Below, piece after piece: positions 16,768 through 24,098 of a stretch of 64,000 bases of DNA (within the stretch, counting starts at the first letter, position 1; every line of letters begins with the position of its first letter). Where the stretch lies: positions 1 to 64,000 of the forward strand of contig NZ_SRLB01000033.1 in NCBI RefSeq assembly GCF_004745635.1. Direction: 5' to 3'. The translations under genes and the position numbers were made by a program. Under the pieces are notes generated by a model. It ran no database searches and was not told where the DNA came from. It saw nothing but the letters and a program-made list of their open reading frames with translations. The DNA comes from Methylobacterium nonmethylotrophicum. GTDB taxonomy: Bacteria > Pseudomonadota > Alphaproteobacteria > Rhizobiales > Beijerinckiaceae.

Positions 16768-17829
16768 TCAGAGGCTCCAGCGCAGGCCGCAGCCGGCGCA
16801 GGCGCGGGGCGGGTCGTCGGAGAGCAGCGCCGCCCGGAAGTCCCGGTAGGCCGGCCCGTTCCAGATCTCGCGCAAGTCGTCCCGGGTCGCGTCGCCGAGC
16901 GTGTAGTTCTCGTAGCCGCGCTGCGAGAACGGGGCGATGCAGCAGGGCAGTGCCCGGCCGTTGGCGGTGACGTACATCACCGTCCAGGGCCGGCGGCAGA
17001 GCGACCAGGACGCCTTGTCGTCCGTCCGCCGCACGCTCAGGCCCGGCTCGGAGGCGGCGCCGGAGGCCGAGAAGGCGAGGCCGAGCGAGGCGGCGAGCGC
17101 CGCGGCCTCCTCCAGCATCGCCGCGTCCTCCCGGGTCATGCGCTCGTAGAGCGCCTGGTCGGGCCGGGCGAGGCCCGTCGCCGCGTCCTCGAAGAAGACG
17201 AGGCGCTGGAGATGGACCTCGCCGACGCCGATCTCCGCCGCGACCCGCACGAAGGCGGGCAGCTCGTGGAGCGTCTCCTTGAGACCCGTGAGCCAGGCCG
17301 AGACCCGTGGGCGCTCCCGCCCCTCGCGCACCTGCATCTCGCGGAAGGCGCGCACGTTGCGCAGGATGCGGCCGAAATAGTCCTTGCCCCGGATGGCCCG
17401 GTAGGAGGCCGCGGTGGCGGCGTCGAGGGAGACCCGCAGCTCGTCGAGGCCCGCCTCCATGACGGCCCGGCCCCTCTTCTCGGTGAGCACCGTGCCGTTG
17501 GTGTTGAACAGGACGTAGGCGCCGCGCTCCTTGAGGTAGCGGACCATGCGCGGCAGGTCCTTGACCAGCATCGGCTCGCCGACCCCGTGCAGGACCGCGC
17601 GCTGCAGGCCCGGCACCTGGTCGACGATGCGCCGGAACAGCTCCCAGCTCATGTCGGCCGGCGGCTCGAGCTCCTCGTAGGTGCGCGGGCAGGTGGTGCA
17701 GAGCAGGTTGCAGCGGTTCGTCACCTCCAGGTAGAGGCAGACCGGCGGCGCCTCGGCGCGGGATCCGACCCGGGCCGGGGCGGCGTCGTGGTAGCGGCGC
17801 GGATCGGTCGCGAGGGCGGCGTGGGTCAT
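16768..17829 (-). CDS. radical SAM/SPASM-domain protein
   Basis: A 353-residue radical SAM enzyme. The SAM cluster motif CNLLCTTC (CxxxCxxC) lies near residue 40 in LEVTNRCNLLCTTCPRTYEE. A GEP motif follows (HGVGEPMLVKDLPRMVRYLK). The C-terminal SPASM-type region has cysteines in SLCRRPW, GRALPCCIAP and ACAGCGLRW that could bind an extra iron-sulfur cluster. The sequence differs from ArsS-type arsenosugar enzymes. Neighbours (aminotransferase one base downstream, DUF2064 transferase upstream) suggest it modifies a small molecule; no obvious short peptide substrate lies beside it, which argues against RiPP maturation. Confidence 0.88.
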   Translation of the reverse strand: MTHAALATDPRRYHDAAPARVGSRAEAPPVCLYLEVTNRCNLLCTTCPRTYEELEPPADMSWELFRRIVDQVPGLQRAVLHGVGEPMLVKDLPRMVRYLKERGAYVLFNTNGTVLTEKRGRAVMEAGLDELRVSLDAATAASYRAIRGKDYFGRILRNVRAFREMQVREGRERPRVSAWLTGLKETLHELPAFVRVAAEIGVGEVHLQRLVFFEDAATGLARPDQALYERMTREDAAMLEEAAALAASLGLAFSASGAASEPGLSVRRTDDKASWSLCRRPWTVMYVTANGRALPCCIAPFSQRGYENYTLGDATRDDLREIWNGPAYRDFRAALLSDDPPRACAGCGLRWSL

Positions 17830-17908
17830 GGGGCTCGTCCGGCGAGGGTCGGGGGCGTGTCCGCGCGCGGCCTGCGCGGGGCGGGCTTCCTGCGGTCAAG
17901 CTGCCGCA

Positions 17909-18685
17909 TCAGGCGACCTCCGATTCCCGCGGCCGGGCGAGGTCCAGGCGGTCCGCGAGGTCGGTGCGGGCGAAGGCGTCGCGCAGGAAGGCGGCGGTGG
18001 CCGGCGCCGGGTGCAGGGCGGGCATCCCCGGGCCCGGACGAACGCCTTGGAGAACCTCGGCGACGAGCCGGCGCAGGCTGGCGCGGTCGTCGACGTCGTA
18101 CCACGTCGGCAGGATCTCGACCGGCAGCCCGATCTCGGCGGCGCGCGCGAGGGTCTGGGCCGCGACGCGCTCGGTCGACCAGTCGATCGCCTCGAACAGC
18201 CGGCGATGCGGCGCCTTGAGGCCGAGCACCCAGTACCCGCCATCTTCCGCCGGACCCAGCACCGCGCGGTCGCCGGGGCGCGCCAGCCGGTCCGCCAGCT
18301 CCACCAGCAGGCCGGTCGGCAGCGTCGGGCTGTCCGCGTTCAGCACGCAGGCAGCCTCGTGGCCCCGCGCGAACAAGGCGGTGACCGCGTGGAACAGGCA
18401 CGCGCCGAAGGACGGGAGCCAGCTCTCGATGAGCCCGATCCCGGGCGGCAGCGCATCGCGAAAGAAGCTCTCGCTGCCGGGAGGGCCGTAGGCCATGTGG
18501 CTCGCCAGCGGCGCCCCCGCCGCGCGGGCGGCGTCGAGGTTGGCGGCAACGTCCCTCAGGAACGCCGTGTTGAGGCCGGCAGCCTCCTCGTAGGTGAGGG
18601 GCGGCACCAGACGGGTCTTGGTCCGTCCGGGAGCCGAGGCCTTCGCCATCACCGCCACGCCGCATGACGCCTGTCGCGCACCCAT
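17909..18685 (-). CDS. DUF2064 / TIGR04282-type nucleotide-sugar-like transferase
   Basis: A 258-residue member of the DUF2064 family, originally named rSAM/selenodomain-associated transferase 1 and now often annotated as arsenosugar biosynthesis glycosyltransferase. The N-terminal VAVMAKASAPGRTKTRL is the family's nucleotide-binding start, and CVLNADSPTLPTGLL plus LGPAEDGGYWVLGL are its diagnostic blocks. Start taken at MGARQASC (18685) because the frame upstream is arginine-rich shadow. Same strand as, and 79 bases before, the radical SAM gene, so probably the first gene of that operon. Confidence 0.85.
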   Translation of the reverse strand: MGARQASCGVAVMAKASAPGRTKTRLVPPLTYEEAAGLNTAFLRDVAANLDAARAAGAPLASHMAYGPPGSESFFRDALPPGIGLIESWLPSFGACLFHAVTALFARGHEAACVLNADSPTLPTGLLVELADRLARPGDRAVLGPAEDGGYWVLGLKAPHRRLFEAIDWSTERVAAQTLARAAEIGLPVEILPTWYDVDDRASLRRLVAEVLQGVRPGPGMPALHPAPATAAFLRDAFARTDLADRLDLARPRESEVA

Positions 18686-19021
18686 CGATCCCGCGTCTCC
18701 GTTGCGGGCCGCGCGGCCCGCTCGTCCCCGCCCTCGTTCGTGCCTGCGCAACGGTCGGGCCCGTGCCGCAAGCCCGCGCCGGCACTGGCCGCCAACCTAC
18801 CGGTCACGGCCGCGCTTCGCTTTCGGGATCCTGCTGCACTTGCGAAAAGCTCGCGTCCGGCACGCCGTCCGGGCGTGGGCTCGCTACTTCGTGAACCGGG
18901 GAACCGGGGCCGGGAGCGGTTCTCTCCTTGGGGAATACGACCTACGGACGCTTGCATGCGGACGCAGGGGAATGCTTCCTGTATTGCGACGCACTCCCGA
19001 CGAATGGTGAGGAAGCCGCGC
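18686..19021. other. divergent intergenic region (DUF2064 operon / AraC)
   Basis: Holds the back-to-back promoters of the DUF2064-radical SAM-aminotransferase operon and the AraC regulator. No gene, RNA or clear operator palindrome is evident. It is the natural place to look for the AraC binding site. Confidence 0.5.
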
Positions 19022-19906
19022 ATGTCCCGGGTGGGCCACGTTCCCTACCTGAACCCGGCCGTGGCGCAGAGGTGGCGTGCCTGGGAGCGGTTCGCCCTCG
19101 GGCGGTCGGGGGCGACCATCGTCGAAGCCGAGATGACGGCGTGGAGCGGGCACGTCCCGGGCTCGCTCGAGACGGTCATCCACGTGCTCGCGCCGGGCCA
19201 CCCGCCGGTCGAGGCGTCGCGCGACATCGGCGACGGGCGCCGCACCACGTTGGCCCGGACGGGCGAGGTCTGCGTCACGCCGGCGCGCAGTCCGGGCGAC
19301 TGGGCGTGGCGCGACCTGATCCGCGACCTCAACCTCGTGATCCCTCACCGGCTGCTCGCCCGCGCGGCGGACGATGCCGGCCTTCCCGATCTGCCCGACC
19401 TGGTACCGCTGGCGCGCGAGCCCCGGCACGAGCCCCTGGTCGAGGGCCTCGTCCTCCATCTCGCCGCCATCGGCCGCGGCACGGTCGCGGCCTCGGCGGC
19501 CGAGATCGACCACGCCGTCGGGCTCGTCGCCTGCTGGCTGCTGCGGCAGGCCGTCCCGCGGGAGACGGCGCCGCGGGGCGGATTGCGGGCGGCCGCGCTC
19601 GGACGCGTGCGCGCCCATGTCGAGGAGAATATCGACCGGGACCTGTCCGTCGGCGAACTCGCCGATCTCGTCGGCCTGTCGATCCCCTACTTCTCCCACG
19701 CTTTCCGGACCTCGACCGGGGAGGCGCCCTACCGGTACGTCCTGCGCCGCCGCTGCGCCCGCGCGCAGGAGCGCCTGCTCGGCCGCGAGACCCTCAGCGA
19801 GATCGCCCTGGCGCTCGGCTTCGCGAGCCAGTCGCACTTCACGACCGCCTTCCGGCAGGCGACCGGAATGACGCCCGCGGCGTGGCGCCGGGAGCGGAAG
19901 GGCTGA
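19022..19906 (+). CDS. AraC-family transcriptional regulator
   Basis: A 294-residue regulator with an N-terminal effector-type region and a C-terminal AraC DNA-binding domain of about 100 residues. The two helix-turn-helices read DRDLSVGELADLVGLSIPYF with SHAFRTSTGEAPYRYVLRRR, and SEIALALGFASQSHFTTAFR with QATGMTPAAWRRE. The start at MSRVGHVPYL (19022) follows GAGGAA; upstream Met codons in frame lack this. It is the only plus-strand gene in a minus-strand cluster and divergent from the DUF2064 operon, so it probably controls that cluster. Confidence 0.88.
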   Translation: MSRVGHVPYLNPAVAQRWRAWERFALGRSGATIVEAEMTAWSGHVPGSLETVIHVLAPGHPPVEASRDIGDGRRTTLARTGEVCVTPARSPGDWAWRDLIRDLNLVIPHRLLARAADDAGLPDLPDLVPLAREPRHEPLVEGLVLHLAAIGRGTVAASAAEIDHAVGLVACWLLRQAVPRETAPRGGLRAAALGRVRAHVEENIDRDLSVGELADLVGLSIPYFSHAFRTSTGEAPYRYVLRRRCARAQERLLGRETLSEIALALGFASQSHFTTAFRQATGMTPAAWRRERKG

Positions 19907-19931
19907 GCCCTGCGCGCGCCGGGAGCGTGGC

Positions 19932-20669
19932 TCACCGCCGCGGCGCCGGGCCCATCGCCACGCGCAGGAAGGTCGTCACGATCCGGCTTCCCGCCCGGAC
20001 GGTGCCCCCGAGCGAGCCCGCAACCTTCGAAGCTCCGCCCGCCCGGCACCTGTAAGGCAGGGGAATCTCGGCGATGCGCAGGCCCGCGCGGGCGGCCTGC
20101 ATCTGCATCTCGATGTTCCAGCCGTATGTCATCTCCCGCATCGCCAGCCGGGCGAGCGCCCCCCGGTCGATCGCCCGGAAGGCGCACATGTCCGAGTAGG
20201 ACACGCCGGTGAGCGCGCCGATGCCGAGGCCCGCGAGGCGCCCGGCGAGCACCTGGTGCCACAGCATCGACCCGGGCTCGCGCTCACCCCGCGTCCGGGA
20301 GGCGAGGACGAGGTCCTTCTCTCCGGCGAGAACGGGGCCGGCCACCGCCGCGATGAGATCGGCGCGGTCGGCCCCGTCGCCGTCCAGGAAGACGATCACG
20401 CGGCTCTCCGGCCGCGCCGCCGCCGCACCGGCCGCGCAGGCCCGCCCGTAGCCGCGCCCCGCCTCGATCACGCGGGCACCCGCGGCGGCGGCGACCGCCT
20501 GGGTGCCGTCGCGGCTGCCGCCATCCGCCACGATGAGGTCCCCCGCGAAGGCGCCCGGGATCTCGGCGAGGACGGCGCCGATGGTCGCGGCCTCGTTCAG
20601 GGTCGGAATGACGACGCTCACAGGTTCGAAGGCGGCGGCATCGGAGGCGGTCACGAGGCTCTCTTCCAT
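19932..20669 (-). CDS. family 2 glycosyltransferase (polyprenyl-phosphate type)
   Basis: A 245-residue GT-A fold transferase. VSVVIPTLNEAATIGAVLAE is the family 2 start, followed by LIVADGGSRDGT and the metal-binding aspartates in VIVFLDGDGADRADLIAAVA. The GYGRACAAGAAAA helix and the C-terminal YGWNIEMQMQAARAGLRIAE with IPLPYRCRAGGASK resemble dolichyl/polyprenyl-phosphate mannose or glucose synthases. It lacks C-terminal membrane segments. It overlaps the upstream membrane glycosyltransferase gene by 19 bases: this enzyme would charge a lipid carrier and the membrane partner would use it. Confidence 0.87.
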   Translation of the reverse strand: MEESLVTASDAAAFEPVSVVIPTLNEAATIGAVLAEIPGAFAGDLIVADGGSRDGTQAVAAAAGARVIEAGRGYGRACAAGAAAARPESRVIVFLDGDGADRADLIAAVAGPVLAGEKDLVLASRTRGEREPGSMLWHQVLAGRLAGLGIGALTGVSYSDMCAFRAIDRGALARLAMREMTYGWNIEMQMQAARAGLRIAEIPLPYRCRAGGASKVAGSLGGTVRAGSRIVTTFLRVAMGPAPRR

Positions 20670-21979
20670 CGCACGAGGGCGCGCAGCGCCAGAACCAGGG
20701 CCGGCCCGAACACCAGGCCCGGCCAGACGAAGCGCTCGTTGAAGGGGTCGACGTAGAACAGGACCGGGGCGGCCGACAGCCAGATCACGGCCGGGCTCGG
20801 CGCGACGCAGGCGGGCAGCGCCAGCCACGCATAGTACCACGCGTAGTGCGGGTTGGCGGCCGCCGTGGCGAGCGCCGCCAGCAGCCCCGCGTCGCGGCAC
20901 AGCACGACCGCCTCCGGCACGTCCTTCGGCGCCCGGCGCATCGCGACCCACAGCGACAGGGCGGCGAAACACGCGGCGACGGCCAGCGCGTAGATCCGGG
21001 CCGCCACCGAGGGGAGCGTCACGAGGTGCGAGAGGCCGGCGAGCAGCCAGAAGCCCTGGCCGGTGTCGAAGCCCTCCTCCGACCCGTAGGCCGGCAGGAA
21101 GCCGAGCACGCCAGCGCCGGCCGAGAGATAGGGGGCGTAGAGCGCGACGATGACCGCGAGGCCCGCCAGCGCCGGGCGCCACAGACGCCCGCCCCGCACG
21201 AAGGCCGGCGCCACGACGACCGGCAGGAACTTCACCAGCACCGCTCCGGCGAGGATCGCGCCGGCCAGCCCGTCGCGGTGGCGCGCACGGGCAAGGAGGG
21301 CCAGCGCGAGCAGCCCGACCGCCAGCGCGTCCACGTGCCCGTCGAGGGCGAAGGACCACAGCACCAGGGGGTTCCAGGCGTAGATCAGGATCCGCACCCG
21401 CGGCAGCCCGGCGCGCGCGAGGAGCGCGAGCAGGCACAGCAATGCCACGCCCTCGCACAGGAGCATCGCGGCCTTCATCCCGGTCACGCTCGCGCTGACG
21501 CGGCCGACGACGGCGAAGAAGGCCTGCGCCGCCGGCGGGTAGATCGTGCGGGCGTAGTCCGCCCGGTTGATGAGCGGAAAGACGGCGGGGTCGCGCAGGG
21601 CGGTCAGCGCCGGATCGGCCGGCACGTACAGGTAGGGGTTGATGCCCGCCCCCTGCACCTGCCCGTCCCAGACGTAGCGGTAGATGTCGCTCGACAGGAA
21701 CGGCGGCTGGAGCAGCAGCGCGAGGCGCAGGAGCACCGCCAGTGCCAGGACGAGCCCCGTCGCCGAGGCAGGCAGGTCGTGCCGCAGCACGACACGGACG
21801 GCGAGCAGGTAGACCCCTGCCGAGACCGCCAGCACGCCGACGAAGAGGTTGGCGCGCAGCGGCGATCCCACCGTGTCGGCGCCCGGCACGTGCAGCGTGA
21901 GGGCGCCGAGTGTCAACGCCGTGAGGACGGCACCGAGGAGGGTTAGGGCGATCCGCGGAGATGCCACGGCGCCGATCAT
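20651..21979 (-). CDS. membrane glycosyltransferase (GT87 / DUF2029-like)
   Basis: About 442 residues with 10 or more hydrophobic segments, typical of GT-C mannosyltransferases that use polyprenyl-phosphate sugars. The first external loop carries FLSSDIYRYVWDGQVQGAGI with the acidic residues expected for catalysis, and RTIYPPAAQAFFAVVG follows. Start chosen at MIGAVASPRIALTLL (21979), where the first membrane segment begins; upstream in-frame sequence is shadow-like. Overlap with the GT2 gene suggests a two-step lipid-linked glycosylation pair. Confidence 0.82.
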   Translation of the reverse strand: MIGAVASPRIALTLLGAVLTALTLGALTLHVPGADTVGSPLRANLFVGVLAVSAGVYLLAVRVVLRHDLPASATGLVLALAVLLRLALLLQPPFLSSDIYRYVWDGQVQGAGINPYLYVPADPALTALRDPAVFPLINRADYARTIYPPAAQAFFAVVGRVSASVTGMKAAMLLCEGVALLCLLALLARAGLPRVRILIYAWNPLVLWSFALDGHVDALAVGLLALALLARARHRDGLAGAILAGAVLVKFLPVVVAPAFVRGGRLWRPALAGLAVIVALYAPYLSAGAGVLGFLPAYGSEEGFDTGQGFWLLAGLSHLVTLPSVAARIYALAVAACFAALSLWVAMRRAPKDVPEAVVLCRDAGLLAALATAAANPHYAWYYAWLALPACVAPSPAVIWLSAAPVLFYVDPFNERFVWPGLVFGPALVLALRALVRWKRAS

Positions 21980-22512
21980 GGGTGCGACGCCCCGGCGGCC
22001 GCGCTGGTCCACCGTCCAACCATGCTCCCACCCCCGAGGCGACCCCGCCCGGGGGATCTGCCCCACGCAGGCCCGCCTGTCCATCATCCGGAATGACCCA
22101 ACGATGGCCTCCGGGATGCAGGTCAGGCGGCGGGCCTCAGCCGCCAACGGTGCCGCCGCCATCGACGAACGGCGTCTGCCCTAAGCATCATTCCGCCGGT
22201 CGCGAACGACCGGTGCCGAAGTGGTCACGGGTTCGGCCGTGACAATGATGCAAGAACAAAAATCTAATCAGAGTTGCGCCATGCAACTCTGCCTAGGCGG
22301 CGAGATACAATCGAATGTTTGGGGAAAAACCTCGCAACCGGACATCATCGACACGCCACGCCAAGGTATGGAAGGGCTCGCGAGTTCGCACGCCGCTGTT
22401 TCGGCTTCCAGCCGGGAGGTGGAGACGACCTCCATCCTGCCCCACAAACTCAGGCACAGCACAAGGAGGGCTGATCCATCGCGCATACCTGGACTCTCGT
22501 GCCGCGATCGGA
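21980..22512. other. intergenic region containing dispersed repeat copy A
   Basis: Between the GT87 gene start and the stop of the next minus-strand gene. The first 200 bases probably hold the glycosyltransferase promoter; 22185-22293 is a dispersed repeat. The remaining 220 bases show no supported gene. Confidence 0.5.
22185..22293 (+). repeat. dispersed repeat of about 110 bases, copy A
   Basis: Runs from GCATCATTCCGCCGGTCG to GCAACTCTGCC. Outer halves form an inverted repeat (GCATCATT with AATGATGC), the interior has CCGGTCG/CGACCGG and CCGAAGTGGTCACGGGTTCGG, and the right end has a second hairpin (GCAGAGTTGC-type against GCAACTCTGC, written here as CAGAGTTGCGCCATGCAACTCTG). Copies B (34461-34570, reverse) and C (62323-62412) share the layout. 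Confidence 0.8.
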
Positions 22513-23007
22513 TCATGAGCTTCCGCCAGGCCGCCGTTTGTTGAGGCTGCCACCCTCATACAGAATGCGCGGATGAGGCTCGGCGAAACTGACGCCAAGG
22601 TCGAACTTAGCCGATCCTGTCCTGCGAGTCCCGCGGCTTGGATTACTGATCTCGAAATCGATCGTGGAGCGAGCTGCACACTTGCGTGCCGGTGCATTGC
22701 AGACCACCCGCATCGTCCCGGGACGATGGACGTACCGCCGAACCGGCCATTGCTGGATCGCGCGCCTTTTTTCTGCCATGAGCTGAGACTGCGAGTATCG
22801 CTGCCCGTAGAACATGACGGACGGACCGTACATGTACGGCACCCCTGCGACGGGACCGGCTTCGTTCGACGACCAGATTTGAAGGTACCGCTCAGCGATG
22901 GTGGCAGTGCGGCTGCTCATCTCAGAGGCGCTCAATGCATGCGCCGCGACGGGGAGCATGCCGATGACGGCCGCGACTGGCCATACGTGCCTGATCCGGT
23001 TCCGCAT
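22513..23007 (-). CDS. secreted hypothetical protein (164 aa)
   Basis: Exported protein with a signal peptide ending near VAAHALSAS. The mature part starts with a helix (RTATIAERYLQIWSSNEAGP) and continues YMYGPSVMFYGQRYSQSQLM, EKRRAIQQWPVRRYVHRPGT and a disulfide-capable pair (VVCNAPARKCAARS), ending FAEPHPRILYEGGSLNKR. The early helix plus beta-rich remainder is reminiscent of a SnoaL/NTF2-like fold, but this is by eye only. The ATG at 23007 is the natural start of the signal peptide. Confidence 0.65.
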   Translation of the reverse strand: MRNRIRHVWPVAAVIGMLPVAAHALSASEMSSRTATIAERYLQIWSSNEAGPVAGVPYMYGPSVMFYGQRYSQSQLMAEKRRAIQQWPVRRYVHRPGTMRVVCNAPARKCAARSTIDFEISNPSRGTRRTGSAKFDLGVSFAEPHPRILYEGGSLNKRRPGGSS

Positions 23008-23131
23008 AAAGGTCCTCTGGCAGGAAGCTTCGAGACTTGATCGAGTTCGTTCTGGGGCACCTCATCGATCGTAGAAATCGCCGCCGGTGCATCCTTGGGC
23101 GGGGGATTGGCTTGCGCGCTGCGCTCACCGG

Positions 23132-23995
23132 CTAGAAGCGCTCGGCCGACCCCATGAGCCAGCCCATCACCCCACCGGTTTCCGCCGCCGGGGAGTGACG
23201 ATGCGGTCCGGGTGCTTCGTTCTGCGGTCGTTGCCGCATTCGCCGCAACTGCGATGCAGGTCCATCAAGTTGCACATCGGCATGCTTGGTGACGCGAACA
23301 GGGATGATGCGGCGCACCTCTCTGACTGCAGCAAGGCTGCGCCTATCCCCCGTCGTGTTCGGAAGAAGCTTGGCCTCCTTCTGGCGTGTCACTCGATCCG
23401 TCGCAATGAACCGCCGCGTCCCGGTCTCCGCTGGCTCAGCAGTCATCCGCGATTTCGGATTGGGAGACGCAGCTCCGCTCACTGACGCGGCCTGTTCCCT
23501 GGAGGCATTGGGTACGACGACAGGGGTGCCTCGGGACTTTTCCGAATGGGCGTCTTGAGCCAATGGCTCGTCGCGACTTGCAATCGTGGAGCGCCGTTCA
23601 GGCGCTCTCTGGCGCGGGTTATCGGTCCGAGTGGTGTCTCGATCTTCCGACCCGATCGCTCGCGCAACAGACGGTACTGCTTCTTCCTGCTCGCCGGCAC
23701 TGGCTGCCTGCGACTGCCCAGGTCTGCCGTGATGCCCGGAATCATCAAGCGTGAAATTCAGGGGCGGACGCGTTTCGCGAGGTGCTGCGACAGCGGGGCT
23801 ATGGGACCGGACGGGGTTCGACCAGACGTGCCCGTCTACGCTCCGCGGGCCGGGCTGTGCTGCGGGCTCCACACCTCGCGAGACGCTTGGTTGCTCGCCG
23901 CCTGAGAGGTTGACCACAGCGAGGGTTGCAATCACTCCGGCAGCAAATGCAGCCCCGGTCCCATAAAGCGCTTTTGCAGAGGTGGCCATCTGCAC
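23132..23995 (-). CDS. membrane-anchored disordered protein (about 287 aa)
   Basis: One N-terminal membrane segment (ALYGTGAAFAAGVIATLAVV) followed by some 260 residues of low-complexity polar sequence rich in Arg, Ser, Pro and Glu. A short hydrophobic end (GGVMGWLMGSAERF) follows. Start is either GTG at 23995 or ATG at 23989. Codon use is less GC-biased than in neighbours. It lies between an exported protein and a GGDEF-EAL gene on the same strand with gaps of just over 100 bases. No family recognised. Confidence 0.55.
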   Translation of the reverse strand: MQMATSAKALYGTGAAFAAGVIATLAVVNLSGGEQPSVSRGVEPAAQPGPRSVDGHVWSNPVRSHSPAVAAPRETRPPLNFTLDDSGHHGRPGQSQAASAGEQEEAVPSVARAIGSEDRDTTRTDNPRQRAPERRSTIASRDEPLAQDAHSEKSRGTPVVVPNASREQAASVSGAASPNPKSRMTAEPAETGTRRFIATDRVTRQKEAKLLPNTTGDRRSLAAVREVRRIIPVRVTKHADVQLDGPASQLRRMRQRPQNEAPGPHRHSPAAETGGVMGWLMGSAERF

Positions 23996-24098
23996 TCGAC
24001 CGGACGCGTGAGGGTGGTCGGTTCAAACGGCCTCTCCTGGGACTCAGTTCCATCAAGGCTCCGCAAGGGGCCTACAGGCGCTCGAAACGGCATGGCCC

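Noticed and set aside
13863..16970. Plus-strand frame of over 1000 codons across the molybdoenzyme-aminotransferase region
   Set aside because: It covers four well-supported genes on the other strand or in other frames and has only shadow-type composition.
16768..17829. Radical SAM protein as maturase of the Cys-repeat protein
   Set aside because: The two genes lie more than 20 kb apart on opposite strands with no shared regulation visible; nothing in the sequence links them.
16768..18685. Arsenosugar biosynthesis locus
   Set aside because: Although the DUF2064 family carries that name, the radical SAM protein is SPASM-type and there is no arsenic methyltransferase or ars operon in the window.
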